From: Nitrosomonas sp. Nm84
Lineage (GTDB): Bacteria; Pseudomonadota; Gammaproteobacteria; Burkholderiales; Nitrosomonadaceae
Assembly (NCBI RefSeq): GCF_003201565.1
Contig: NZ_QJJP01000008.1
Coordinates: 1-64,000 of the forward strand
Direction: 5' to 3'
Length of the DNA stretch: 64,000 nt
Numbering within the stretch: position 1 is the stretch's first letter; each line of letters starts with the position of its first letter. Below the pieces are notes generated by a model, which worked only from the letters and a program-made list of their open reading frames with translations, was not told the origin of the DNA and did not search any database. The translations under genes and the position numbers were made by a program. Below are positions 47,723-57,229 of this stretch, piece after piece.

Positions 47723-49036
47723 CTAGTTATTTAATTCTTCGATGCGAATACGAATGACTTTATTCGTCACCACCGGCAGCGATTCAATACGGGCAATGGC
47801 CGCGTTGATATTTCTCTCCACCGTCAAGTGCGTCAACATAATGATATTGACGCGGTCGGAATCACTACTGGGTTCCTTTTGAATCAGGGCGCTAATGGAA
47901 ATATCATTATCCGCCACGATGCGGGTGATTTCCGCCATCACACCGGGTTTATCGATCACCTGCATGCGCAGATAGTACGAAGTTTCCACGTCTTCCATCG
48001 AAATCACTGGCGTATCCGACAACAAATCCGGCTGGAATGACAGCGTTGGAACACGATGCATCGGATCAGCCGTTTGCATACGCGTGACGTCCACCAAATC
48101 CGCAATCACCGAACTGGCCGTCGGCTCAGCGCCCGCACCTGCACCGTAGTATAGCGTTGCGCCCACCGCATCGCCTCTGACGACAACAGCATTCATCACG
48201 CCCTCGACATTGGCAATTAATCGCCGCTCAGGAATGAGCGTAGGATGCACGCGCAACTCGATACCTTTTTCAACACGTTTAGTAATCCCCAGCAGTTTAA
48301 TGCGATAACCTAATTCTTCAGCGTAACGGATATCCTCTCCGGTCAATTGGGTAATACCTTCGGTATACACTTTGCTGAATTGCACCGGAATACCGAACGC
48401 GATTGCTGACATCAACGTGATTTTGTGTGCGGCATCAATCCCTTCAATATCATAGGTAGGATCGGCTTCGGCATAACCAAGTTTTTGCGCTTGTGCTAAC
48501 ACTTCTGCAAAAGATAATCCCTTTTCGCGCATTTCCGACAAAATAAAATTCGCCGTACCATTGATAATGCCGGCAATCCAAGTAATGCGATTGGCGGTCA
48601 ATCCTTCGCGCAATGCTTTGATAATCGGAATACCGCCAGCAACTGCGGCTTCAAACGCAACGATCACACCCTTGGCGCGCGCCACCGCAAAAATTTCCGT
48701 ACCATGATTGGCCAATAAAGCTTTATTTGCCGTCACGACATGTTTGCCATGTGCGATTGCTTCCAGTATCAGGTCTTTGGCAATGGTTTGGCCACCAATT
48801 AACTCAACCACGATATCGATATCCGGATGGGTGGTAATCTCATGCGCATTATCAGTGACCATTACTCCCGGATCCGCCATTTTGCGCGCTTTTTCCAGAT
48901 CCTTATCCGCAATCATGGTGATGACAATATCACGTCCCGCACGACGGGCAATTTCCTCATGGTTACGTTTAAGAACAGTATATGTGCCGCCACCAACGGT
49001 ACCAACACCTAACAGGCCAATATGAATGGGTTTCAT
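47723..49036 (-). CDS. hom: Homoserine dehydrogenase
   Basis: The 437-residue enzyme reduces aspartate semialdehyde to homoserine. The NAD(P) fold starts with GLLGVGTVGGGTYTVL (8-23), catalytic residues lie in the GIINGTANFIL to YAEADPTYDIEGIDAAHK region, and a C-terminal ACT domain (about 352-430) is expected to bind threonine for feedback control. It is the monofunctional type without aspartokinase. Nor genes begin 315 bp away in the opposite direction. Confidence 0.96.
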   Translation of the reverse strand: MKPIHIGLLGVGTVGGGTYTVLKRNHEEIARRAGRDIVITMIADKDLEKARKMADPGVMVTDNAHEITTHPDIDIVVELIGGQTIAKDLILEAIAHGKHVVTANKALLANHGTEIFAVARAKGVIVAFEAAVAGGIPIIKALREGLTANRITWIAGIINGTANFILSEMREKGLSFAEVLAQAQKLGYAEADPTYDIEGIDAAHKITLMSAIAFGIPVQFSKVYTEGITQLTGEDIRYAEELGYRIKLLGITKRVEKGIELRVHPTLIPERRLIANVEGVMNAVVVRGDAVGATLYYGAGAGAEPTASSVIADLVDVTRMQTADPMHRVPTLSFQPDLLSDTPVISMEDVETSYYLRMQVIDKPGVMAEITRIVADNDISISALIQKEPSSDSDRVNIIMLTHLTVERNINAAIARIESLPVVTNKVIRIRIEELNN

Positions 49037-49351
49037 AAATTAAAGATAAAATAGATTAATAAAATTAGACGGATTGGATTATATACGAGCAGAAAGGTAA
49101 GGAATATGAAGTTATTGCAAATTACTGACATTGTCACCTTTACTGCCCAAATCCTTAGACATGCACGCATTGCATGCTCAAAAGATCTTTAATTACTACT
49201 GCACTATGAAACTTAGCTTTTATTATTAAATTTTTTGAGTTAGAATTGAATCCAAATTCTAGAAAAATGCTATATCCATCTGATAATTATGGATAATATA
49301 CCTTTATACTAAAAGGGTCTTTTACTGTCTATCAAGGAGGAATAGCGCATT
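49037..49351. other. Divergent promoter region of hom and norC
   Basis: No gene is seen. The stretch holds an ATCCAT-N9-ATGGAT inverted pair (listed separately), a TATACT at 49305-49310 as a possible norC minus-ten box and the AAGGAGG ribosome site of norC. Confidence 0.5.
49274..49294 (+). promoter_or_regulatory. Candidate operator upstream of norC
   Basis: ATCCAT (49274-49279) and ATGGAT (49289-49294) form an inverted repeat with a 9-bp spacer, centred 68 bp before the norC start and just upstream of a TATACT minus-ten candidate. It does not match the FNR/NNR consensus TTGAT-N4-ATCAA. An NsrR-like or other NO-responsive regulator could bind here, but this is only a symmetry. Confidence 0.35.
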
Positions 49352-49804
49352 ATGGCCGAGTATTTAACCAAATCAGCTGCCCGCAATATTTTCTATGGCG
49401 GTTCTATTTTTTTTCTGGCAGCTTTCACGGTTCTAACCATTCATAGTCACTTTTACATGAAAACCACTGCGACCGATGAGTCCACGTTGACAGAATCGGT
49501 TGTCCGGGGTAAGCATGTGTGGGAACGTCATTCCTGCATCAATTGCCATTCACTGCTTGGGGAAGGCGCTTATTTTGCTCCTGAGTTAGGCAATGTTTGG
49601 ATTCGTTACGGTGGCAAGCAAAGTCCGGAAGGTGCCAGGGCGGGACTCAAGGCCTGGATGCGCGCGCAACCGACCCGTATCGAAGGGCGGCGGCAGATGC
49701 CTCAATTTAATTTAACCGAGCAAGAACTGGACGACTTGGTGGATTTTCTGGAGTGGACAAGCCGTATCAATACCCTTGGCTGGCCTCCCGGCATATCGGG
49801 CTAA
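49352..49804 (+). CDS. norC: Nitric oxide reductase cytochrome c subunit
   Basis: The 150-residue subunit is a membrane-anchored monohaem cytochrome c that passes electrons to NorB. One N-terminal helix (about 12-32) is followed by CINCH at 62-66 and a later methionine ligand in RRQMPQF. The start follows a strong AAGGAGG. It is the first gene of norCBQD, which reduces NO to N2O during nitrifier denitrification. Confidence 0.96.
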   Translation: MAEYLTKSAARNIFYGGSIFFLAAFTVLTIHSHFYMKTTATDESTLTESVVRGKHVWERHSCINCHSLLGEGAYFAPELGNVWIRYGGKQSPEGARAGLKAWMRAQPTRIEGRRQMPQFNLTEQELDDLVDFLEWTSRINTLGWPPGISG

Positions 49805-49861
49805 TCCTCTCAATTTTTCAACCACATTTATTTATCAAGACGTCTTCATGGAGGCATAGCA

Positions 49862-51196
49862 ATGAAATATCATTCGCAGGGGCTTGCTTTTCCCTATTTT
49901 GTCGCTGCTTTGGCATTGTTTCTGGTTCAAGTTCTGGCCGGTCTGCTGGCAGGCACTGTTTATGTGTTTCCTAATTTTCTCTCTGAAGCGGTGCCTTTCC
50001 ATATTTTCCGGATGATACACACGAATGCGTTGCTGGTTTGGTTGTTGCTGGGTTATTTTGGCGCCAGCTATTTCTTAATTCCGGAAGAAAGCGAACGGGA
50101 AATTCACAGCCCAAAACTCGCATGGCTGCAATTGGGCATTTTTGTCTTTGCCGCATTGGCTGCGGTCGGCAGTTACCTTTCAGGCGTACATGAAGGGCGA
50201 GAATTTCTGGAGCAGCCTTTTTGGGTCAAAATCTTGATGGTCATCGCTTTCCTGATATTTATTTACAATGTCACCATGACTGTGCTCAAAGGGCGCAAAA
50301 CTGTGGTATCGATCGTGTTGCTGCTAGGTTTGTGGGGTGCGGCTATCTTCTTCATGTTCGCCTTTTACAATCCTGACAATCTCGCCGTCGATAAATTGTA
50401 TTGGTGGTGGGTGGTGCATGTATGGGTGGAAGGTGTGTGGGAATTGATTATGGCAGCCATGCTGGCATTCCTGCTAATCAAACTAACCGGCGTCGATCGC
50501 GAAGTGATTGAGAAATGGCTGTATGTGATTGTCGGTTTTTCATTGTTCAGTGGTTTACTTGGAACGGGCCATCATTACTACTGGATTGGCGCACCAGAAT
50601 ATTGGCACTGGATCGGTCTCATATTTTCTTTTCTGGAAGTTGTTCCATTTTTTGCCATGATGCTGTGGGCTTTTTACCTGGTCAAGAAAAGCGGCCGGGA
50701 TCACCCCAACAAAGCAGCCATTCTCTGGAGTCTGGGTTGCCCGGTCATGGCCTTCATCGGCGCCGGATTGCTCGGCCTGATGCACAGCTTTCCGTCGATT
50801 AATTTCTATACGCATGGTACGCAACTAACAGCTGCTCATGGTCACTTGGCATTTTACGGCGCTTATGTCATGCTGAATCTGGCGTTCTTTACTTATGCAC
50901 TACCGGCATTGCGTAAACTGCAGCCTTACAATCAAACTTTGAATATCTGGAGTTTCTGGCTCATGAATACCGCCATGATCGGCATTACGTTTGCGCTGAT
51001 ATTCGCAGGTATTCTGCAAACGCATCTGCAACGCGTGCTGGAAATGGGGTACATGCATGTACAATCACAAATTGAATTATTTTACTGGCTGCGCCTTGGT
51101 GCCGGAGTATTTTTCATTATTGGTGCATTAATGTTCATCTATGCGGCATTCGGGCCGGCACGCGAGCGGGCCTTAACGTCAAAGCACGCACATTAA
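49862..51196 (+). CDS. norB: Nitric oxide reductase large subunit
   Basis: The 444-residue integral membrane protein is the catalytic haem b/non-haem iron subunit of cNOR. About 12 helices are predicted, with metal-ligand regions FRMIHTNALLVWLL, VVHVWVEGVWELI, GTGHHYYWIG and AAHGHLAFYGAYVM. The size is that of cytochrome-c-dependent NorB, not the quinol-dependent NorZ. GGAGG precedes the ATG. Confidence 0.97.
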   Translation: MKYHSQGLAFPYFVAALALFLVQVLAGLLAGTVYVFPNFLSEAVPFHIFRMIHTNALLVWLLLGYFGASYFLIPEESEREIHSPKLAWLQLGIFVFAALAAVGSYLSGVHEGREFLEQPFWVKILMVIAFLIFIYNVTMTVLKGRKTVVSIVLLLGLWGAAIFFMFAFYNPDNLAVDKLYWWWVVHVWVEGVWELIMAAMLAFLLIKLTGVDREVIEKWLYVIVGFSLFSGLLGTGHHYYWIGAPEYWHWIGLIFSFLEVVPFFAMMLWAFYLVKKSGRDHPNKAAILWSLGCPVMAFIGAGLLGLMHSFPSINFYTHGTQLTAAHGHLAFYGAYVMLNLAFFTYALPALRKLQPYNQTLNIWSFWLMNTAMIGITFALIFAGILQTHLQRVLEMGYMHVQSQIELFYWLRLGAGVFFIIGALMFIYAAFGPARERALTSKHAH

Positions 51197-51236
51197 CACC
51201 CGATGATCGATCACAACATCGCTCCGAAGGCTATCT

Positions 51237-52046
51237 GTGCAAGTACATGATCCACAAGTTACCGAATTCATTCCATTTTACCGGCCAACTGGTAATGAAT
51301 GCGCACTGTTTGAAACTGCCTATCGTGAAGGCCTGCCGCTGCTGATCAAAGGGCCTACCGGTTGTGGCAAAACCCGGTTTGTTACACACATGGCCGCTCG
51401 TCTAGGGCGGCCGTTGCACACGGTCTCCTGTCACGATGATTTGACAGCGGCAGATTTGACCGGGCGTTACTTGTTGCAAGGCGGCGAAACAAAGTGGGTT
51501 GATGGGCCGCTAACTCGTGCCGTGCGCGAAGGCGGTATCTGTTATCTGGATGAAGTCGTTGAAGCACGCAAGGATGTAACAGTCGTCCTGCACCCCTTGA
51601 CCGATGACCGGCGGATGCTGCCACTGGAGCGCACCGGAGAATTACTGAAAGCTTCCCACCAATTCATGTTGGTAGTGTCCTACAATCCAGGCTATCAGAA
51701 TATTCTCAAATCCCTGAAGCCCAGCACACGCCAACGCTTCGTTTCCATCAGCTTTGATTTTCCTCCGCCTGCTATTGAAGCTCAAATCATTGCCGCCGAA
51801 AGCGGTTTACCCGAATCACAGTGCATCACCCTCGCCACACTAGCACAACGGCTGCGAGCATTGAAAGACATTGATCTGGAAGAAGTGGTGTCTACACGCT
51901 TGCTGATCTACTGCGCCACGTTAATGAAGAATGGTTATGAGCCCTATCAGGCTGCTGAAGCGGCACTGGTGGAACCGTTATGTGACGATCCGGAAGTCAA
52001 GCAGGGATTGCTCGAACTGATTAGCGCAACTTTCGGCCAACCATGA
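51237..52046 (+). CDS. norQ: NorQ/CbbQ-type MoxR AAA ATPase
   Basis: The 269-residue ATPase has Walker A GPTGCGKT at 39-46, Walker B ICYLDEVVEA near 99-108 and the CbbQ C-terminal domain. It acts with NorD in metal-centre insertion or activation of NOR. Translation starts at a GTG (51237) with GAAGG upstream; no in-frame ATG fits. It overlaps norD by 4 bp. Confidence 0.93.
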   Translation: MQVHDPQVTEFIPFYRPTGNECALFETAYREGLPLLIKGPTGCGKTRFVTHMAARLGRPLHTVSCHDDLTAADLTGRYLLQGGETKWVDGPLTRAVREGGICYLDEVVEARKDVTVVLHPLTDDRRMLPLERTGELLKASHQFMLVVSYNPGYQNILKSLKPSTRQRFVSISFDFPPPAIEAQIIAAESGLPESQCITLATLAQRLRALKDIDLEEVVSTRLLIYCATLMKNGYEPYQAAEAALVEPLCDDPEVKQGLLELISATFGQP

Positions 52047-53995
52047 ACTGGCTTGAATTGACCGAGTTGGAAGAACAAACCGGTCGCTTGTGGCACCAGA
52101 TGATTGGCAAATCCCCCAGTTATCGGCATTATCCGGAGGCAGCGGTATCACTGAATAGTGTGCGCACTGCGCTCGGTATTTTTTTTCGCGGTCTAGGCGG
52201 TGCGCCGGGCGTGGCTATCATTGCAGGAACGCCACAAGCGTCGGCACATCGTCTGACATTGCGGCAACGTCTCGGTTTGATGCAAGAATCGCTGGATCCG
52301 ATTGAATGCAACACGGAACGCATGTTACTTCCGGAAGCACTGGACTATTTCCCCGAAAGCGATCTGAACCGGCAGCATTATTTCTGGCTCGCCGCATTCT
52401 TCGCCACAGTGAATAACTACAACTATTCGTCGTCGCTAAAACGCCACGATCCTCTACAAGCCGATCTTGCATTTTTGCATCAGGCTTACTGGACAAGCAT
52501 CCATACTAGTCAGCGTTATCCGGGTCTGGCGCAGAATTACCGCAGGCTTTGCGCAGCCATCCGGGAACAGCGACCACATCGACCATTGACGGCGCAAGAG
52601 CAAGCCATCGAAAGCGTGATTCAGGTAATGCTGGGAGCACAACTGTGTACGCATGCATCGGGAGATGATTTTTTGCAAGCCGTCCAGCAACCGGTTCCCG
52701 ACTTTACGTCATGGCACGCTGCTAAGAATTATCGCGCTTTTCTGCCAGTGCCACTGTGGGGCAAAATAAATACCCATCAAAAATCCATGAATGCCAGACC
52801 TGATGCACTGGATGATAGTGCTGGCCAAAGTACCGAAGCCGATGAGAAACAGCGCAAAAAGAAAAGTCGCCGGGAAAAACAAGATCAAAGCACGCGCGAT
52901 GACCCGTTGTTATTGAACCGCTTCGAAAAGATGCTGAGCTGGTCGGAAATGGTCAATGTCAACCGAGCAGTGCAGGACGATGAAGAGAGTGCCGCTAAGG
53001 ATGCCGCTGAAGCACTGGAAGAAATTACGCTCAGTCCTAATGAGCAACGTGCTGCCACCCGGTTGAAGTTTGATCTGGATCTCTCGCCGGACGACGTCAA
53101 TCCGGCAATATTGATTTCCGAACTTGTTTATCCGGAATGGGATTTCAGACGCAAACAGTATCACTCCCAGCAATGCAGAATTATTTTTCAGCACGCGACC
53201 GAAGGTATTCAACACTGGGAACCCGATCTTCAGGCGAGAAAGCGTTTTCGTAAAATCCGCCGTCAATTCGAGGCGCTACAGCCAAAGCGTGAAAAACTTC
53301 ATCGTCAACTGGACGGAGCTGAACTCGATATGGATGCTTTAGTACGTGCAAGATGCGATCTGCATGCAACCGGCAATAGTTCGGACCGAATTTATCTCAA
53401 TACACGGCAACAATCTCGTGATTTGAGTGTCGCCATTCTGATGGATGTCTCCTTGTCCACGGATAGCTGGATTAGCGGAAGACGCATCCTGGATATCGAG
53501 AAAGAAGCATTAATCACCCTCGCAACAGGACTCGCCACCTGCCGAGACACATTTGCCATATACACGTTTACGTCACGCAAGCGGGATTATGTGCGTGTCA
53601 CCGAAGTGAAAGACTTTGATGAAGCGTTTGATACCCGTACACTTCGGCGTATCGCGGCATTACACCCCGGGTACTACACTCGTATGGGTGCGGCGTTGCG
53701 TCATACCAGCAAGCTTCTAGCGCATCGTACCGAGCGCCATCGTCTGCTCTTGCTGCTGACCGATGGTAAACCGAACGATCTCGATTATTACGAAGGTCGT
53801 TACGGTGTCGAAGATACCCGACAGGCTATCATTGAGGCCCGCCATGCGGGTTTGTCCGTATTTGGAATCACGATAGACCACAAAGCGCAGGATTACTTTC
53901 CCTATCTATTCGGTAAAGGAGGCTACACCATTGTAGCCCGGCCAGATCGACTCTCCCATATATTGCCCGTAATTTATCAGCACTTAATTCAATAA
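52043..53995 (+). CDS. norD: NorD, von Willebrand factor A domain protein
   Basis: The 650-residue protein pairs with the NorQ ATPase in NOR maturation. The N-terminal and middle parts are helical with a charged, low-complexity stretch near 265-290 (EKQRKKKSRREKQ). The C-terminal vWA domain carries the MIDAS motif D468-x-S470-x-S472, with Thr and Asp partners near 560-575. The start overlaps the norQ stop (ATGA), implying coupled translation. Confidence 0.93.
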   Translation: MNWLELTELEEQTGRLWHQMIGKSPSYRHYPEAAVSLNSVRTALGIFFRGLGGAPGVAIIAGTPQASAHRLTLRQRLGLMQESLDPIECNTERMLLPEALDYFPESDLNRQHYFWLAAFFATVNNYNYSSSLKRHDPLQADLAFLHQAYWTSIHTSQRYPGLAQNYRRLCAAIREQRPHRPLTAQEQAIESVIQVMLGAQLCTHASGDDFLQAVQQPVPDFTSWHAAKNYRAFLPVPLWGKINTHQKSMNARPDALDDSAGQSTEADEKQRKKKSRREKQDQSTRDDPLLLNRFEKMLSWSEMVNVNRAVQDDEESAAKDAAEALEEITLSPNEQRAATRLKFDLDLSPDDVNPAILISELVYPEWDFRRKQYHSQQCRIIFQHATEGIQHWEPDLQARKRFRKIRRQFEALQPKREKLHRQLDGAELDMDALVRARCDLHATGNSSDRIYLNTRQQSRDLSVAILMDVSLSTDSWISGRRILDIEKEALITLATGLATCRDTFAIYTFTSRKRDYVRVTEVKDFDEAFDTRTLRRIAALHPGYYTRMGAALRHTSKLLAHRTERHRLLLLLTDGKPNDLDYYEGRYGVEDTRQAIIEARHAGLSVFGITIDHKAQDYFPYLFGKGGYTIVARPDRLSHILPVIYQHLIQ

Positions 53996-54061
53996 CCGAT
54001 ATAAAAATACAAGTTACAGATTAGCAAATGACGTACCGCGACACGACACTTTATGCATGCA

Positions 54062-55291
54062 TCAGTTAGTGCCATGACGTTTGCGATAGCGCTGTAGAAA
54101 ATGCGCAATGCGACCGACGGCTTCGGTCAAATCATCAACATTGGGTAGAAACACGACACGAAAATGATCGGGTTGGCGCCAATTAAAACCACTACCCTGT
54201 ACCAACAAGACTTTCTCTTCCAACAGAAGATCCAGTACAAACTGTTGATCATTTTTAATCGGATAGACCTCAGGATCCAGACGCGGAAACAAATACAACG
54301 CCGCCTGCGGTTTGAAACAGCTTACGCCGGGAATATCCGTCAGCATTGTCCAAGCGACATCGCGTTGTCGCATCAGCCGACCGGTTGGCAGCGTCAAATC
54401 ATAAATACTCTGATAACCACCCAACGCCGTCTGAATGCCGAATTGCGACGGCACATTGGCGCATAATCGCATCGAAGCAAGCATATTCAGCCCGGCAATG
54501 TAGTCACGGGCATGACTCTTTTCACCCGAAACCACCGCCCAGCCCGAGCGAAAGCCCGCTGCGCGGTAATTTTTGGATAACCCATTAAATGTCACAAACA
54601 GCACGTCATCGGCCAATGAAGCAATCGACGTATGCGTCGCATCCCCATACAAAATCTTGTCGTAAATCTCGTCGGCATAAATAATCAATTGATGCTGGCG
54701 GGCAATTTCAATGATTTCGAGCAATAATTCCTTCGAATACAACGCGCCCGTAGGATTATTCGGATTGATGATGACAATGGCGCGTGTTCTTGAATTGATT
54801 TTGGCGCGAATATCATCCAGATCCGGCGACCAATCCGATGCTTCGTCACACACATAATGTCTCGCCACACCGCCGGAAAGCACCACCGCAGCCGTCCATA
54901 ACGGATAATCCGGCATCGGAATCAGCACCTCATCGCCATTATCCAACAGCGCTTGCATCGTCAACACCACCAGCTCGGATACGCCATTGCCAATAAAAAT
55001 ATCATCCAGCTGCACATTCTTGATCTGCTTTTCCTGGGTGTAGTGCATGATCGCCTTGCGCGCGGCAAACAAGCCTTTGGAATCGCAATACCCGGAAGCA
55101 TCGGATAAATTGCGAATGACATCCTGCAAAATCTCCTCCGGCACATCAAAACCAAACGTCGCCGGATTGCCGATATTCAACTTGATAATATGATGACCTT
55201 CCTCCTCCATCTGCTTGGCACGCTCCATCACCGGACCGCGAATGTCGTAGCACACATTGGTAAGCTTGCTGGATTTTAATATTGGGCGCAT
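54062..55291 (-). CDS. alaA: Alanine-type aminotransferase (AlaA/YfbQ family)
   Basis: The 409-residue class I aminotransferase matches the AlaA/YfbQ family, which makes alanine from pyruvate and glutamate. The N-terminal KLTNVCYDIRGPVMERAKQM block, the PNNPTGALYS segment near 180 and the PLP lysine in FNGLSKNYRAAGFRSGW near 238 are present. In many betaproteobacteria this gene directly precedes hom-thrC; here the nor cluster separates them. Confidence 0.93.
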   Translation of the reverse strand: MRPILKSSKLTNVCYDIRGPVMERAKQMEEEGHHIIKLNIGNPATFGFDVPEEILQDVIRNLSDASGYCDSKGLFAARKAIMHYTQEKQIKNVQLDDIFIGNGVSELVVLTMQALLDNGDEVLIPMPDYPLWTAAVVLSGGVARHYVCDEASDWSPDLDDIRAKINSRTRAIVIINPNNPTGALYSKELLLEIIEIARQHQLIIYADEIYDKILYGDATHTSIASLADDVLFVTFNGLSKNYRAAGFRSGWAVVSGEKSHARDYIAGLNMLASMRLCANVPSQFGIQTALGGYQSIYDLTLPTGRLMRQRDVAWTMLTDIPGVSCFKPQAALYLFPRLDPEVYPIKNDQQFVLDLLLEEKVLLVQGSGFNWRQPDHFRVVFLPNVDDLTEAVGRIAHFLQRYRKRHGTN

Positions 55292-55421
55292 GGTGGTAAG
55301 CGTTTTACAGAAATGGAATAAGATTTAAAGCCTGAAAGGCACAAGTTCTCTGATAATGAACGAGTTGTCATTATATACGCAATCACTGACATCCCGTTAA
55401 TGGAGTATTAAGAAACCTGAT

Positions 55422-55435
55422 TCCGTTATAACGGA
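55422..55435. promoter_or_regulatory. 14-bp perfect palindrome
   Basis: TCCGTTATAACGGA is its own reverse complement. It lies about 120 bp before the candidate promoter of the RTX gene and 130 bp from the alaA start, and could be an operator for either gene. Confidence 0.4.
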
Positions 55436-55542
55436 TATCAAATTTTTTTCATTGCCTTCACCTTCTACCAACAAATACCAAAACATCCAATTATTGGGAT
55501 GAAGTTTATCACCTATCTTATTATTTTATATGATTATTTGCA

Positions 55543-55572
55543 TTGACTTTCAATTACTCGGCAAGCTACCAT
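55543..55572 (+). promoter_or_regulatory. Candidate sigma-70 promoter of the RTX gene
   Basis: TTGACT (55543-55548) and TACCAT (55567-55572) are 18 bp apart and 50 bp before the start codon. The minus-ten match is moderate. Confidence 0.4.
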
Positions 55573-55579
55573 ACGCGCC

Positions 55580-55608
55580 GAGTGGGTAATAACACTCGCT
55601 CTTATTAC
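55580..55608 (+). promoter_or_regulatory. Mutually exclusive hairpins in the RTX leader
   Basis: GAGTG (55580-55584) can pair with CACTC (55593-55597), or GTAATAA (55586-55592) with TTATTAC (55602-55608). Both cannot form together, and the second ends next to the GGAG ribosome site. The layout permits translational control but is short and may be chance. Confidence 0.3.
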
Positions 55609-55621
55609 GGAGAATAAAAAA

Positions 55622-57145
55622 ATGGCAATAATCAATGGAACAAGCAGCAGCGAGACTGTGAATGGAACAACCAGCGATGACACCATCAATGGTTTGGGTG
55701 GTAGCGATACATTGATCGGCGATTTGGGTGATGATACGTATGAGTATTCGGGTATTTTCTCAACCACAACCTTATACCCTTACACCGATATAGTTACAGA
55801 GTTAGCAGGTAGTGGAAGTGACACGATACACATTTTAACAGGTAGCAATCCCGGTGATATTCCTGCCTCTGCCGTACGCGTACAAGGCGGCAGTGCCAGT
55901 GATCCCAATGCGCTTTGGATTATTGCCGATGGCTATGGAAAAATTTATCTAGGTAATCAGTTGACTGCAGCTAACGTTGAGTCACTGAAAATCGGAAACA
56001 ATGCCCCAATCTCACTTACGAGTGGAATCAATATGACCGGCAGCTCCAGTGGCGAAACAATCAATGGATCTGCATTTAACGACACCATTAACGGTATGGG
56101 TGGTAGCGATACATTGATCGGCGGTTTGGGTGATGATACGTATGAGTATTCGGGTATTTTCTCAACCACAACCTTATACCCTTACACCGATATAGTTACA
56201 GAGTTAGCAGGTAGTGGAAGTGACACGATACACATTTTAACAGGTAGCAATCCCGGTGATATTCCTGCCTCTGCCGTACGCGTACAAGGCGGCAGTACCA
56301 GTGATCCCAATTCACTTTGGATTATTGCCGATGGTTATGGAAAAATTTATCTAGGCAATCAGTTGACTGCAGCCAATGTCGAGTCACTGAAAATCGGAAA
56401 CAATGCTCCAATTTCACTTGAGTGGCTACAAATTGCTACTGGCACTTCGATTTCGCTTACGAGCGGATTACCTATGACAGGCAATATCAATATTCAAACG
56501 ATCAGCGGATCTGCGTATAACGACATTATCAACGGTAAAGGAGGCAACGATACGCTGATTGGTAACTTGGGAAATGATACCTACATTATTGGCAATGCCG
56601 GTGTCACAATCACTGAAAAATTAAATGAAGGCACGGATACCGTCAAAAGTAGTATCAGCTACATTCTACCGGCCAACGTAGAGAATCTCACGCTGACAGG
56701 TACATTGGCTATTAATGGGACAGGAAATGGCTCAAACAATAAGTTGACAGGCAATTCAGCAGCCAATCAATTGAAAGGGAATGGCGGTAACGATACGCTC
56801 GATGGAAAAGCGGGCAACAACACACTTACTGGCGGGGCAGGTCAGGATACCTTCAAACTGACTAGCGCAGGCCACATCGATGCGATTACTGATTTTATCG
56901 CAGCTGATGATACTATCCAATTGGAGAATGCTGTATTTACCGCATTAACCACTCCGGGTACATTAGCGGCAGGCCAACTCAAAATCGGCACACAAGCGCT
57001 GGATGCCAATGATTTTGTGGTATACAACAATGTAACGGGGGCATTGTTGTACGATGCGGATGCAAGTGGCGCGGCTGCGGCAGTGCAAATTGCTACATTG
57101 AGCGCCGGTTTGGCCTTGACCAATGCAGATTTTGTAGTGATTTAA
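55622..57145 (+). CDS. RTX-type calcium-binding secreted protein with duplicated module
   Basis: The 507-residue protein lacks an N-terminal signal peptide. Glycine-aspartate repeats such as GGSDTLIGDLGDDTY near 24-38 and GGNDTLDGKAGNNTLTGGAGQDTF near 388-411 are typical of RTX nonapeptides that bind calcium after export. The C-terminus ends in hydrophobic NADFVVI, as type I secretion substrates do. A 134-residue module occurs twice (starting near residues 22 and 156). About 155 C-terminal residues resemble those of the protein at 61294-62859. No ABC/MFP secretion genes lie in the window. Function (adhesin, S-layer or enzyme carrier) is unknown. Confidence 0.85.
   Translation: MAIINGTSSSETVNGTTSDDTINGLGGSDTLIGDLGDDTYEYSGIFSTTTLYPYTDIVTELAGSGSDTIHILTGSNPGDIPASAVRVQGGSASDPNALWIIADGYGKIYLGNQLTAANVESLKIGNNAPISLTSGINMTGSSSGETINGSAFNDTINGMGGSDTLIGGLGDDTYEYSGIFSTTTLYPYTDIVTELAGSGSDTIHILTGSNPGDIPASAVRVQGGSTSDPNSLWIIADGYGKIYLGNQLTAANVESLKIGNNAPISLEWLQIATGTSISLTSGLPMTGNINIQTISGSAYNDIINGKGGNDTLIGNLGNDTYIIGNAGVTITEKLNEGTDTVKSSISYILPANVENLTLTGTLAINGTGNGSNNKLTGNSAANQLKGNGGNDTLDGKAGNNTLTGGAGQDTFKLTSAGHIDAITDFIAADDTIQLENAVFTALTTPGTLAAGQLKIGTQALDANDFVVYNNVTGALLYDADASGAAAAVQIATLSAGLALTNADFVVI
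55700..56420 (+). repeat. Tandem duplication, 402-bp period, inside the RTX gene
   Basis: The DNA from 55700 recurs from 56102 almost base for base over about 300 bp. The two copies share GGTAGCGATACATTGATCGG and the downstream TACGTATGAGTATTCGGG block. The period is 402 bp or 134 codons, so the frame is kept. High DNA identity implies recent duplication or gene conversion. Confidence 0.9.
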
Positions 57146-57171
57146 GTTGTAATCCGGCAATAACCTAGACA

Positions 57172-57204
57172 ATCATCCCTGAAAAACAGGCTTTCAGGGA
57201 TGAT
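57172..57204. terminator. Strong hairpin after the first RTX gene
   Basis: A perfect 13-bp stem, ATCATCCCTGAAA (57172-57184) with TTTCAGGGATGAT (57192-57204), encloses a 7-nt loop. It lies between the converging RTX and CDF genes and could end both transcripts. Confidence 0.75.
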
Positions 57205-57229
57205 CACTTCAGAATTCATTGTATACGAA

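Larger units (their letters stand above)
55292..55621. other. Promoter region between alaA and the first RTX gene
   Basis: No gene is seen. It contains a 14-bp palindrome (55422-55435), a candidate promoter (55543-55572) and competing hairpins next to the RTX ribosome site, each listed separately. Confidence 0.5.
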
